Positions 1 through 5,906 of a stretch of DNA of 6,789 bases are shown one piece after another. Source of the DNA: Desulfuromonadales bacterium C00003068 (lineage in GTDB: Bacteria > Desulfobacterota > Desulfuromonadia > Desulfuromonadales > Desulfuromonadaceae); the NCBI GenBank assembly GCA_001751155.1, contig MAXR01000056.1:1-6789 (forward strand). The letters are read 5' to 3'. The translations under genes were made by a program, and so were the position numbers. The notes beneath the pieces were generated by a model that saw nothing but the letters and a program-made list of their open reading frames with translations, was not told the origin of the DNA and made no database searches. Numbering within the stretch: the stretch's first letter is position 1; each line of letters starts with the position of its first letter.

Positions 1-742
1 GACCAGGCCAGCCTTGAACACTTTTCGACAGTTGTTCAACAACACCACGCAACATATTAAGTTCTTTAACATTGGGTCTGGCTTTGGCCAATAGGCTACG
101 CAACATACCACTAAACACCTCAGGACGACTCGGATTGGTATAACCAACTAGGTCAACCAATTGATCGACCTGACTCATCAGAGCATCAGTATCGTTCTGT
201 GGTGGAAGCGGCTCCACAGAATCAAAACACTCGTGCTTTTCATATGTACGCTCACAGCTCATCTCGTACAAGGTAACCACTACAGCCTGAGCTAAGTTAA
301 GAGAGCCTGTAGATCCCAACACACCCGATGTTGGAATGGTTGCCGCATGAGAACACTGGGCAACCTCTTCAGTGCTCAAACCACAATCTTCACGGCCAAA
401 AACAAGACCAATACGACTTTGCTCAGGCAAGGTGGTAATCAACGGTTGAACTTCAGCAATCGGATATAATTCGCCGCGCAAACGACCACAGCGGCGCGTT
501 AAAGCAATGCTCATGGTTAAATCTGCCAGCGCATCACTTAATGTTTCATGCAATGAAGCTTGCCCCAACAACAGCTTTGCATCGACAGCAAACTTAACTG
601 CTTCAGGATGAAAACGATCACAAGGGTTCACTAAACGCAGGTCAGTCACGCCAAAGTTAGCCATTGCACGACACACTGCACCAATGTTACCCGGCTGACG
701 TGGAGCAACCAACACAATCGCAAACTTAGATAAATCAATCAT
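1..742 (-). CDS. trmJ: TrmJ-family SPOUT tRNA/rRNA 2'-O-methyltransferase, 3' end cut by window edge
   Basis: This reading frame is open from an ATG at 740-742 to the window edge, giving 247 visible codons. The SpoU/TrmJ motifs appear in order: NIGAVCRAMANFG (residues 19-31) with the following LRLVNP (35-40), GLVFGREDCGL (112-122), and GSTGSLNLAQAV (143-154), which forms the trefoil-knot S-adenosylmethionine site. The C-terminal part, ARPNVKELNMLRG, matches the TrmJ-specific tail rather than TrmH or TrmL. E. coli TrmJ is 246 residues, so only a few residues should be missing. TrmJ enzymes methylate the 2'-O of nucleotide 32 in the tRNA anticodon loop using SAM; the exact substrate here is inferred from the family. 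AGAGG at 751-755, eight bases upstream of the ATG, supports the start. It follows the FadL-like gene in the same direction but is separated from it by a terminator, so it probably has its own weak promoter or is fed by read-through. Confidence 0.9.
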   Translation of the reverse strand, partial: MIDLSKFAIVLVAPRQPGNIGAVCRAMANFGVTDLRLVNPCDRFHPEAVKFAVDAKLLLGQASLHETLSDALADLTMSIALTRRCGRLRGELYPIAEVQPLITTLPEQSRIGLVFGREDCGLSTEEVAQCSHAATIPTSGVLGSTGSLNLAQAVVVTLYEMSCERTYEKHECFDSVEPLPPQNDTDALMSQVDQLVDLVGYTNPSRPEVFSGMLRSLLAKARPNVKELNMLRGVVEQLSKSVQGWPG

Positions 743-773
743 CAACGCATCCTCTATCCATTTATTTACAAAT

Positions 774-803
774 AAAAAAGGTGCCTCAAATGGGCACCCT
801 TTT
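774..803 (-). terminator. Rho-independent terminator after the FadL-like gene
   Basis: Read on the minus strand, GGTGCC (798-793), a seven-base loop CATTTGA and GGCACC (785-780) form a six-pair GC-rich stem followed directly by six T residues (779-774). An A-run at 803-800 could extend the stem by pairing with the T-run around one bulged G. It lies 26 bases beyond the stop codon of the FadL-like gene and 31 bases before trmJ, so it should end the FadL-like transcript. In the plus direction it has only four T residues. Confidence 0.85.
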
Positions 804-828
804 GTACAGCTATATCACACTCAACCAA

Positions 829-2109
829 TTAGAAGAAATAGGTCAAGTTTGCCGCAACCAGGTGGGCAGCACTTTCATACTCACCTGTTTGGATCTCATT
901 ATCAACTTTACGGTCGTCAAAATCAACCCACATGTAGGCAAAGTCAATAACAGCGCGCTCAGTATGGTAACCAACACCAAAGGTGTAATTGTTCCGACTT
1001 GCATCAGGCAGTTCAGGACCCATTGTTGAATCTGGGACCGGAGTATTATCACGTGCGTAACCAACTCGCAGATCAATCGTTTCAGTTACAGCATACTGAG
1101 CACCAACACGATAAGCCCAAACATCATTCCAGTCTTTAGGAGCAGCTGGGCTATCACCTAAGGGACTGCTTGGTCCTAGGTCAATATCCAATTCATCGTA
1201 CGAACTCCAGCCAAAACGGTCTGCATCACATTCAATGGTAAGGCGATCAGTAGGATGCCATGCCACAGCAAAACTCCATGTATCAGGCAATGTAATCTCT
1301 GTTGAGGCATCAGACGTAGCAGTCGTCGGTATAAACGAAGCAGGAACCTCTAACGCTCCACCGATAACAGCTTGCCCTGCTGGAGTAACAAGAAAATCCG
1401 CATCACCGTCAATGTCTAGCTCAACTTCACTACGATACGCCACTGCAACACTTAGTGAATTGATAGGCTTCCAAAGAACACCAAAGTTATAGCCCCAGCC
1501 ATCGCCGTCCCCCTCAATCTCAGTGGATGCAATATGGCCATACGCACCAGCAAATGTATCTTTTTCCAACCAAACTTGAGCGTAGGTATAATCAATACCT
1601 GCACCAACAGCTAAATTTAGAGAATCAAAACGATAAGCAACCGTTGGGTTAACATTGATGGGTTTAATGGCTATTTCTTTAATTTCATCCCTGAACGGAC
1701 TTGAATTGTCCCAGCGTTTTGCTAATGGATAGAGTGAACCTATTCCAATACCAAATGCCCAAGGAGAATCTTCTTCAGAAAAAGTCGCATAAAAATTGGG
1801 TGGGAAAAAAACATCCTTGCGAGCTTTAGTATCAACTGCAACAACAGTCCCACCAATCTCAGTTTCACCTTTAAACTCAGTCTCAGGCACATTAATTACC
1901 GTAACACCAAGGCTCACTTGAGTTCCACTTTGAAAGGCTATCCCCGCTGGATTATAAAAAATCGCAGAAGGGTCATCCGCCTGAGCAACAAACGCATTAG
2001 CCATCCCCATAGCCTTTGCACCTTGCTCACGGATATGAAATCCAGCTCCAAACACAATCGTCGGTACCAACAGTACCATCAACACAACAACAGTTAGTCT
2101 ACTCTTCAA
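829..2109 (-). CDS. FadL/OmpP1/TodX-family outer-membrane hydrophobic-compound transport protein
   Basis: This 426-residue protein (TTG start) has a signal peptide: basic KSR at 2-4, a hydrophobic core, and a likely cleavage after G21 or A22, leaving the AGFHIREQG-type N-terminus typical of mature FadL. The family hallmarks that follow are DDPSAIFYNPAG (45-56) with its NPA element, a central YRSEVELDIDG strand, and a late GYARDNTPVPDSTMGPELPD segment resembling the FadL signature. The protein ends in aromatic YFF, the expected BAM recognition signal. Family members are 14-strand beta-barrels with an N-terminal plug that passes long-chain fatty acids or aromatic hydrocarbons across the outer membrane by lateral diffusion. 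The ligand here cannot be told. An ATG two codons upstream (2115) is the longer alternative, but it lies one base from the GGAG site. No clear terminator separates it from the small ORF upstream, so partial co-transcription with the deacetylase operon is possible. Confidence 0.88.
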   Translation of the reverse strand: MKSRLTVVVLMVLLVPTIVFGAGFHIREQGAKAMGMANAFVAQADDPSAIFYNPAGIAFQSGTQVSLGVTVINVPETEFKGETEIGGTVVAVDTKARKDVFFPPNFYATFSEEDSPWAFGIGIGSLYPLAKRWDNSSPFRDEIKEIAIKPINVNPTVAYRFDSLNLAVGAGIDYTYAQVWLEKDTFAGAYGHIASTEIEGDGDGWGYNFGVLWKPINSLSVAVAYRSEVELDIDGDADFLVTPAGQAVIGGALEVPASFIPTTATSDASTEITLPDTWSFAVAWHPTDRLTIECDADRFGWSSYDELDIDLGPSSPLGDSPAAPKDWNDVWAYRVGAQYAVTETIDLRVGYARDNTPVPDSTMGPELPDASRNNYTFGVGYHTERAVIDFAYMWVDFDDRKVDNEIQTGEYESAAHLVAANLTYFF

Positions 2110-2116
2110 AATCATT

Positions 2117-2122
2117 CTCCTT
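2117..2122 (-). promoter_or_regulatory. Ribosome binding site deciding the start of the FadL-like gene
   Basis: The minus strand reads AAGGAG ending at 2117. The first ATG (2115-2113) begins after a single spacer base, too close for normal initiation. The TTG two codons on (2109-2107) sits seven bases away, an ideal distance. This favours TTG as the start and shortens the signal peptide n-region to MKSR. Confidence 0.65.
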
Positions 2123-2188
2123 TATCATTAAAATGACGGCTATTATGCCTAGGAGAACCCATATCAAGCAAGCATAAAATAATGAAGA

Positions 2189-2287
2189 TTAATTTGGTGG
2201 TTTTTGTGAGCGCTTACTCAAGTATATTGCCCCCCAAATGACGCCAAAAATCAGTACAATAAATAAGATATCACCTAAATATGCCAT
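2189..2287 (-). CDS. 32-residue single-pass membrane microprotein in the deacetylase operon
   Basis: This short ORF runs from an ATG at 2287-2285 to TAA at 2191-2189. It begins MAYLGDILF, has one strongly hydrophobic segment from about residue 7 to 23 (ILFIVLIFGVIWGAIYL), and ends in a basic hydrophilic tail SKRSQKPPN. By the positive-inside rule, the tail should face the cytoplasm. GGGAGGGG lies five bases (measured from GGAGG, 2297-2293) ahead of the ATG, one of the strongest ribosome binding sites in the window, which argues strongly that it is translated. It begins 18 bases after the GNAT-like gene ends and is read in the same direction, so it is probably the third gene of that operon. 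No family is recognised. It could be a regulatory or anchoring microprotein for its neighbours or an unrelated inner-membrane peptide. Confidence 0.68.
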   Translation of the reverse strand: MAYLGDILFIVLIFGVIWGAIYLSKRSQKPPN

Positions 2288-2305
2288 TTTCCCCTCCCTT
2301 AATAA

Positions 2306-3151
2306 TCAGTATACCGATGTTACAACCGTGTTAATTCCAGCATGTTGACCGACCGTTTTATAAATCTTTATCTCATCCCACGGTTGATCTAAAATTCCAT
2401 CATGAATGGCCCAACTCCGACCACGCACTGTCGCTTCCATCCCTTGTTGACGAAAAGGGGTCGAACCATCTAACCGTGCCGTGAGAACACCGCCGAACTG
2501 GAACTCACGATCGATCCACAGCATTAATTGTTTCCCCGTAATATAATCAAAACCATAATTCTCATAACGGACAGCATTACTATAAGACAGTGGCTCAGCA
2601 ATGATCATCTCAATACCCAGTGATACAACAAATTTCTCAAATTGAGCAAAGAAATCTTTAAATGCTTTCAATCCACGCCGCACCTGATTTGGAGATAATC
2701 CTGCGTTCATCGCCTTAATCTCTTCGGGAATATTACGTCGCACAGTGGCAAATGAGTTTTCACGCCCCTGCTCATCATGATCAATATTAAATCGAGGTGA
2801 ATCAGGGTCATTGATCAAGCAAAACGATAGTTCAATCTGGCGATATGGGGTATCGGCAACTTCAACAAAGAAAAGACAATCTTGATCAGTGGCATCCCGT
2901 CTAATTTCGATACGAAGCAACCCAAGACCTTGCGGGCAGATAAACTTGATTCGATTTTCACTCAACGTTGACGACTTTTGCGGTGCGGTGAATGTTTGAC
3001 GATCAAAACCATACTCTTCAAAAATCATAGCAGGGACAATGGTTGAGTAAATTGACTCCTTCTGTGCTTGTGGCAACTCATTAATCTCTTTAATTGAGAA
3101 CAGTGGCAACCCGTCAGGATCAAGCAGATGTGACATACCAGTCTGTGCCAT
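2306..3151 (-). CDS. GNAT-like protein of unknown function, partner of the HDAC-like deacetylase
   Basis: This 281-residue soluble-looking protein has no signal peptide or membrane helix. It is not recognised with certainty. The middle-to-C-terminal part resembles a GNAT acyltransferase core: QVRRGLKAF (156-164) at the acyl-CoA loop position, a following amphipathic helix, the strand EMIIAEPL (181-188), and SNAVRYENYGF (191-201), which matches the usual N-x-x-x-x-Y-E-x-x-G-F ending of GNATs. The standard Q/R-x-x-G-x-G/A loop is degenerate. The first 130 residues and the roughly 80 after the GNAT-like part match nothing I know. The ATG follows the deacetylase TAA by one base, implying translational coupling and stoichiometric expression. 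A role in acylating, or recognising, the deacetylase's substrate is inferred from context only. A non-catalytic scaffold is an alternative. Confidence 0.6.
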   Translation of the reverse strand: MAQTGMSHLLDPDGLPLFSIKEINELPQAQKESIYSTIVPAMIFEEYGFDRQTFTAPQKSSTLSENRIKFICPQGLGLLRIEIRRDATDQDCLFFVEVADTPYRQIELSFCLINDPDSPRFNIDHDEQGRENSFATVRRNIPEEIKAMNAGLSPNQVRRGLKAFKDFFAQFEKFVVSLGIEMIIAEPLSYSNAVRYENYGFDYITGKQLMLWIDREFQFGGVLTARLDGSTPFRQQGMEATVRGRSWAIHDGILDQPWDEIKIYKTVGQHAGINTVVTSVY

Positions 3152-3152
3152 A

Positions 3153-4298
3153 TTAACCCCGTGCGCTAAGATTCAGTAATGGGAAAATCTGCCGTTCAAT
3201 AATCGAGATGTTTTTATCTAACGATTGTTGGGCGCGACTAAAGTCATCGGGTGCTGCCATATGCGGTGGATCACGCAACCAATCACACGGTTCGTCTAGC
3301 GATAGCATTGTCTTTTTAAAAGGGGCAGGTATTTCATCGGCAACGGGTACGCCAATCATCGTTGACCACAGCAGTGTCCATGCTCTGGCAACATTTAAGC
3401 GGTCATAGCCACCACCACCAATCGCCACCCACGGGATTCCTGTTTCCAAAAAACCGCGTCCAGCATATTCCATAAACGCTGTCGTACATTCGAGCCGCGT
3501 TAACGGGTCTGTGCGTAACGGATCGGCTCCCATCTGAGTGACCAAAACATCAGGCGCAAAGCCTTGAATTAAAGGTAAAATCATCCGCGTAAAGGCTTGT
3601 TCAAAAATCAGATCATCGGAATGGGGAACCAGAGGGATATTAACAGAGTAACCGTAACCTTGGCCCGTTCCCACCTCATCAACAAAACCTGAATAAGGAT
3701 AAAAATCTTTACCGTTCTCATGGATCGACACCGTCAACACTTGGTCATTGTCGTAAAATGCTTGCTGAACACCATCACCGTGGTGAGCATCAATATCAAC
3801 ATAAACAACGCGTTTGCCCTGTTTCAACAATTGCGCAATAGCAACAACGGCATCATTGAGATAACTAAACCCTGATGCACGTGCACTGTGAGCATGATGC
3901 CAACCACCAGCCATGCTAAATGAAGCTCGACATCCCTCTTCAACGACTTGCCGTACGGCTTCAATGGTGCCACCACACATCAACCGTGACCAATCATATA
4001 ATCCCTTAAAAACTGGATTTTCGATATCACCAAGACCATAAAAGAAATTGGCATGCACGTCATCATCCAGACTAAAAGATTTAAGTGTATCAAGGTAATC
4101 CTGTCGGTGAAAATCACGCAACATCTCTTCTGATGCCACGGGACATTCTACTTGCTTCACATGAGATGGTGTAAGCAATTGGTATTGTTGCATCAATTCA
4201 TAGGTAAGCCGGTAGCGATCCACCTTAAAGGGATGACATTCGCCATAAGAATAATCACTAAAACGGCTAGAATATATAAGCGCAAATTGATCGGTCAT
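3153..4298 (-). CDS. Class I HDAC / AcuC-like zinc-dependent deacetylase
   Basis: This 381-residue protein has the arginase/deacetylase fold with all expected catalytic residues: GGWHHAHSARASGF with the His pair H134-H135, VDIDAHHGDGVQ with D168 and zinc ligands D170 and H172, GADPL with third zinc ligand D259, and GGGGYD with transition-state Tyr298. F144 in SGFSYLND lines the substrate tunnel. The motifs are class I/AcuC type rather than class II acetylpolyamine amidohydrolase. Family members hydrolyse acetyl-lysine; Bacillus AcuC reactivates acetylated acetyl-CoA synthetase, but the substrate here is unknown. No acetyl-CoA synthetase gene lies in the window. The ATG is the only usable start because an in-frame stop lies one codon upstream. 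It has no good Shine-Dalgarno site (GGAG is 15 bases away). It is the first gene of a tight operon with the GNAT-like gene and the membrane microprotein. Confidence 0.9.
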   Translation of the reverse strand: MTDQFALIYSSRFSDYSYGECHPFKVDRYRLTYELMQQYQLLTPSHVKQVECPVASEEMLRDFHRQDYLDTLKSFSLDDDVHANFFYGLGDIENPVFKGLYDWSRLMCGGTIEAVRQVVEEGCRASFSMAGGWHHAHSARASGFSYLNDAVVAIAQLLKQGKRVVYVDIDAHHGDGVQQAFYDNDQVLTVSIHENGKDFYPYSGFVDEVGTGQGYGYSVNIPLVPHSDDLIFEQAFTRMILPLIQGFAPDVLVTQMGADPLRTDPLTRLECTTAFMEYAGRGFLETGIPWVAIGGGGYDRLNVARAWTLLWSTMIGVPVADEIPAPFKKTMLSLDEPCDWLRDPPHMAAPDDFSRAQQSLDKNISIIERQIFPLLNLSARG

Positions 4299-4343
4299 GA
4301 ATTAAATTATTGACTCCGTATGGTGTAAACCTTTTTCACGTTA

Positions 4344-4372
4344 GTTTTACCCATCTCACCTTGCAGCGTCAA
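4344..4372 (-). promoter_or_regulatory. Candidate sigma70-type promoter for the deacetylase operon
   Basis: On the minus strand, TTGACG (4372-4367) and TAAAAC (4349-4344) are separated by 17 bases, matching the -35 well and the -10 at four of six positions. A transcript would start about 45 to 50 bases upstream of the deacetylase ATG at 4298. This is assignment by eye without mapping data. Confidence 0.4.
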
Positions 4373-4385
4373 TATAATTGGATAA

Positions 4386-4414
4386 TTGCTATTTAAGTGT
4401 ACAACAGGTATAAA
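4386..4414 (+). promoter_or_regulatory. Candidate sigma70-type promoter for yhbY-rsmD-coaD
   Basis: TTGCTA (4386-4391) and TATAAA (4409-4414) are 17 bases apart on the plus strand, four of six and five of six matches to the consensus. The predicted start near 4421 leaves a leader of about 85 bases before yhbY. Its -35 lies 13 bases from the -35 of the opposing deacetylase promoter, so the two would be back to back. A perfect TATAAT at 4373-4378 has no matching -35. Confidence 0.4.
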
Positions 4415-4490
4415 GATGGCGTTTCGATCTATTTTCACACCTGTGTAATAATAGTACAGAAACATGCATTTACCTTGCACTAACTATTTT

Positions 4491-4496
4491 AAGGAG
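4491..4496 (+). promoter_or_regulatory. Ribosome binding site setting the yhbY start at GTG 4506
   Basis: AAGGAG ends nine bases before an in-frame GTG at 4506. The upstream in-frame ATG at 4464 would add 14 residues with no match to YhbY proteins, and it has no Shine-Dalgarno site, so the GTG is preferred. Confidence 0.8.
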
Positions 4497-4505
4497 CACC
4501 AATAC

Positions 4506-4814
4506 GTGTCACAACAATTATCAGGAAAACAAGCACGTCACCTACGCGGCCTCGGCCACCACTTGCAACCCGTCGTTCTTGTCGGTAAGGATGCAATCAC
4601 AGAGGGACTCGTCAGCTCTGTCGATGAGGCACTTGAGCTACATGAACTCATCAAGATCAAGCTCCAAGAGGGCTGCATTATGGACCGTAAGGATGTTGCC
4701 AGCATTCTTTCAGAACGCTGTGATGCTGCAATTGCGCAAATTTTGGGCCGAACAATCCTTTTGTTTCGTAGCTCTGAAAAAGCGTTGATCACCTTGCCAA
4801 AATCGAAACAATAG
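4506..4814 (+). CDS. yhbY: YhbY-type CRM-domain RNA-binding protein, ribosome assembly factor
   Basis: From the GTG at 4506 the protein has 102 residues, essentially one CRM (CRS1-YhbY) domain, the usual length for the bacterial family. Recognisable elements are LSGKQARHLRGLGHHLQPVV near the N-terminus, the VGKDAITEGLVSSVDEAL helix region, HELIKIKL, and the closing ILGRTILLFR strand. Its GKxA-type loop corresponds to the GxxG RNA-contact loop of CRM domains. YhbY associates with pre-50S particles in E. coli; its role in ribosome assembly here is by homology. It opens a plus-strand cluster with rsmD and coaD: its TAG stop overlaps the AGGA that serves rsmD, 12 bases before the rsmD start. Pairing with an rRNA methyltransferase fits a ribosome-biogenesis theme. 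Confidence 0.88.
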   Translation: MSQQLSGKQARHLRGLGHHLQPVVLVGKDAITEGLVSSVDEALELHELIKIKLQEGCIMDRKDVASILSERCDAAIAQILGRTILLFRSSEKALITLPKSKQ

Positions 4815-4826
4815 GATTTACAGGCA

Positions 4827-5390
4827 GTGCGGATCATAAGCGGTAGTGCCCGCGGCACACAACTAGCGACCTTCGACGGAGCAGAAATCCGTCCCACAAG
4901 TGATCGTGTACGTGGGGCTATCTTTAGCATCTTGACCAGCCGCTTAGGTCACTTTAGTCAAAAACGTATTCTCGATGTTTTTGCTGGTAGTGGTGCTATG
5001 GGTCTTGAAGCGATGAGTCGTGGTGCTGCAAGCGTCATTTTCGTTGATCAAGGGCAGCAAGCGAAACAGCTCATTCAAACCAATCGTACACGCTGCCACC
5101 TCGATAAAAACACCCGCATCATTCATCAAAGTGCACAAAAGGCGTTACCAAACCTCAACGGCCAACAATTTGACCTCATTTTCATGGATCCACCCTACGG
5201 TAACGAGTTGATCCCCCAAATAATTGAGTTAGTGGCTGAATATAACCTATTATCCCCTGACGGCATCATTTGCGCTGAGGAACAACGCAACACTGAGATC
5301 CCCCAACATATTAAGCGCTATGAGCAACAGGATGTGCGTCATTATGGCGCCACATCAATTTATCTCTATAGCCATACTGAATCCGTTTAA
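4827..5390 (+). CDS. rsmD: 16S rRNA (guanine(966)-N2)-methyltransferase RsmD
   Basis: This 187-residue Rossmann-fold methyltransferase begins MRIISGSARG, the typical RsmD N-terminus. RPTSDRVRGAIFSIL (22-36) is the family signature, DVFAGSGAMGLEAMSRGA (50-67) is the SAM-binding motif I, VD at 73-74 ends the second strand, and FMDPPYG (119-125) holds the D/N-P-P-Y catalytic motif for exocyclic amino methylation. E. coli RsmD is 198 residues, so the length fits. It methylates G966 of 16S rRNA in the 30S subunit. The start is GTG with AGGA (4813-4816) ten bases upstream, overlapping the yhbY stop, so translation is probably coupled. coaD follows after 15 bases, the common rsmD-coaD arrangement in bacteria. 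Confidence 0.95.
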   Translation: MRIISGSARGTQLATFDGAEIRPTSDRVRGAIFSILTSRLGHFSQKRILDVFAGSGAMGLEAMSRGAASVIFVDQGQQAKQLIQTNRTRCHLDKNTRIIHQSAQKALPNLNGQQFDLIFMDPPYGNELIPQIIELVAEYNLLSPDGIICAEEQRNTEIPQHIKRYEQQDVRHYGATSIYLYSHTESV

Positions 5391-5405
5391 CGGGAGAATG
5401 AGATT

Positions 5406-5888
5406 ATGAATAACCGTATTGCTGTTTGTCCTGGTTCGTTTGACCCCATCACCAATGGTCATCTCGACATTATCCAGCGAGGTCTCAAAACATTTGATAC
5501 GGTCATTGTTGCAGTCGCCAAAAATGCGAATAAGAATAGTCTATTTAGTGCTGAAGAGCGGGTCGAAATGATTAAAGAAGCGGTTGGACACGATCCACGG
5601 ATACAGGTTGATGTAATTGAAGGGCTACTCATCAACTATGTAGAGAGTAAGGGAGCTCAGGTTATTTTACGTGGATTACGTGCGGTATCGGATTTTGAGT
5701 ATGAATTTCAGCTGGCTCAGCTTAATCGTACGATTCACGATCAAATTGAAACCGTTTTCTTAATGACCTCTTTGCGCTACGGATATCTCAGTTCATCCAT
5801 TGTCAAGGAGATCGCCTCACTGAACGGCCCTATTGATGAATTTGTACCAGAATTTGTACAAAAAAAGTTAGCTGAAAAATTCAGCTAA
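5406..5888 (+). CDS. coaD: Phosphopantetheine adenylyltransferase
   Basis: This 160-residue cytidylyltransferase-like enzyme transfers AMP from ATP to 4'-phosphopantetheine to make dephospho-CoA, the penultimate step of coenzyme A synthesis. It starts with the nucleotide-binding CPGSFDPITNGHLDII, where T16-N17-G18-H19 is the (T/H)xGH motif. K43, R89, R92 and E100 (the latter three in RGLRAVSDFEYE) match substrate-contacting residues of E. coli CoaD. YLSSSIVKEIASL (127-139) is the second signature, with the SSS loop binding phosphate. Length and motifs are complete, so it should be active. GGAG (5393-5396), nine bases ahead of the ATG, is a strong ribosome binding site. The final codons (about 153 to stop) lie inside a perfect inverted repeat that acts as a terminator, so the C-terminal LAEKFS is partly dictated by RNA structure. 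It converges on queE with an 18-base gap. Confidence 0.97.
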   Translation: MNNRIAVCPGSFDPITNGHLDIIQRGLKTFDTVIVAVAKNANKNSLFSAEERVEMIKEAVGHDPRIQVDVIEGLLINYVESKGAQVILRGLRAVSDFEYEFQLAQLNRTIHDQIETVFLMTSLRYGYLSSSIVKEIASLNGPIDEFVPEFVQKKLAEKFS

Positions 5889-5892
5889 CTTT
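5864..5892 (-). terminator. Perfect-hairpin terminator shared by convergent queE and coaD
   Basis: A 13-pair perfect stem (5864-5876 with 5880-5892) closes a three-base AAA loop. On the minus strand it is followed by seven T residues (through 5860, counting stem-paired ones), giving a strong rho-independent terminator for queE, whose stop is 15 bases upstream. On the plus strand the tract after the stem, CTTTAG, is weaker, so termination of coaD there is less certain. The left arm and loop lie in the last coaD codons, and the coaD TAA falls within the right arm. Confidence 0.85.
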
Positions 5893-5906
5893 AGATATTA
5901 TCACCA

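Noticed and set aside
781..1029. Plus-strand 82-codon frame over the FadL-like gene
   Set aside because: It lies antisense to a well-supported barrel protein, begins inside the terminator hairpin and has no ribosome binding site or family resemblance.
2120..2188. Promoter for the FadL-like gene (TTGCTT, 18 bases, CATAAT)
   Set aside because: The -35 matches only three of six positions, so I do not list it as a feature, though some promoter may exist here.
4435..4448. Small inverted repeat (ACAC-CT-GTGT) in the yhbY leader as an operator
   Set aside because: Only four paired bases with a two-base centre; it could be a chance repeat, and no regulator is encoded nearby.
4464..4505. ATG 4464 as the start of yhbY
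   Set aside because: No Shine-Dalgarno site precedes it, and the added 14 residues do not resemble YhbY; AAGGAG correctly serves GTG 4506.
4538..4930. Minus-strand 130-codon frame across yhbY and the start of rsmD
   Set aside because: It is antisense to two recognised genes and its translation is low-complexity in Ser/Arg with no known motif.
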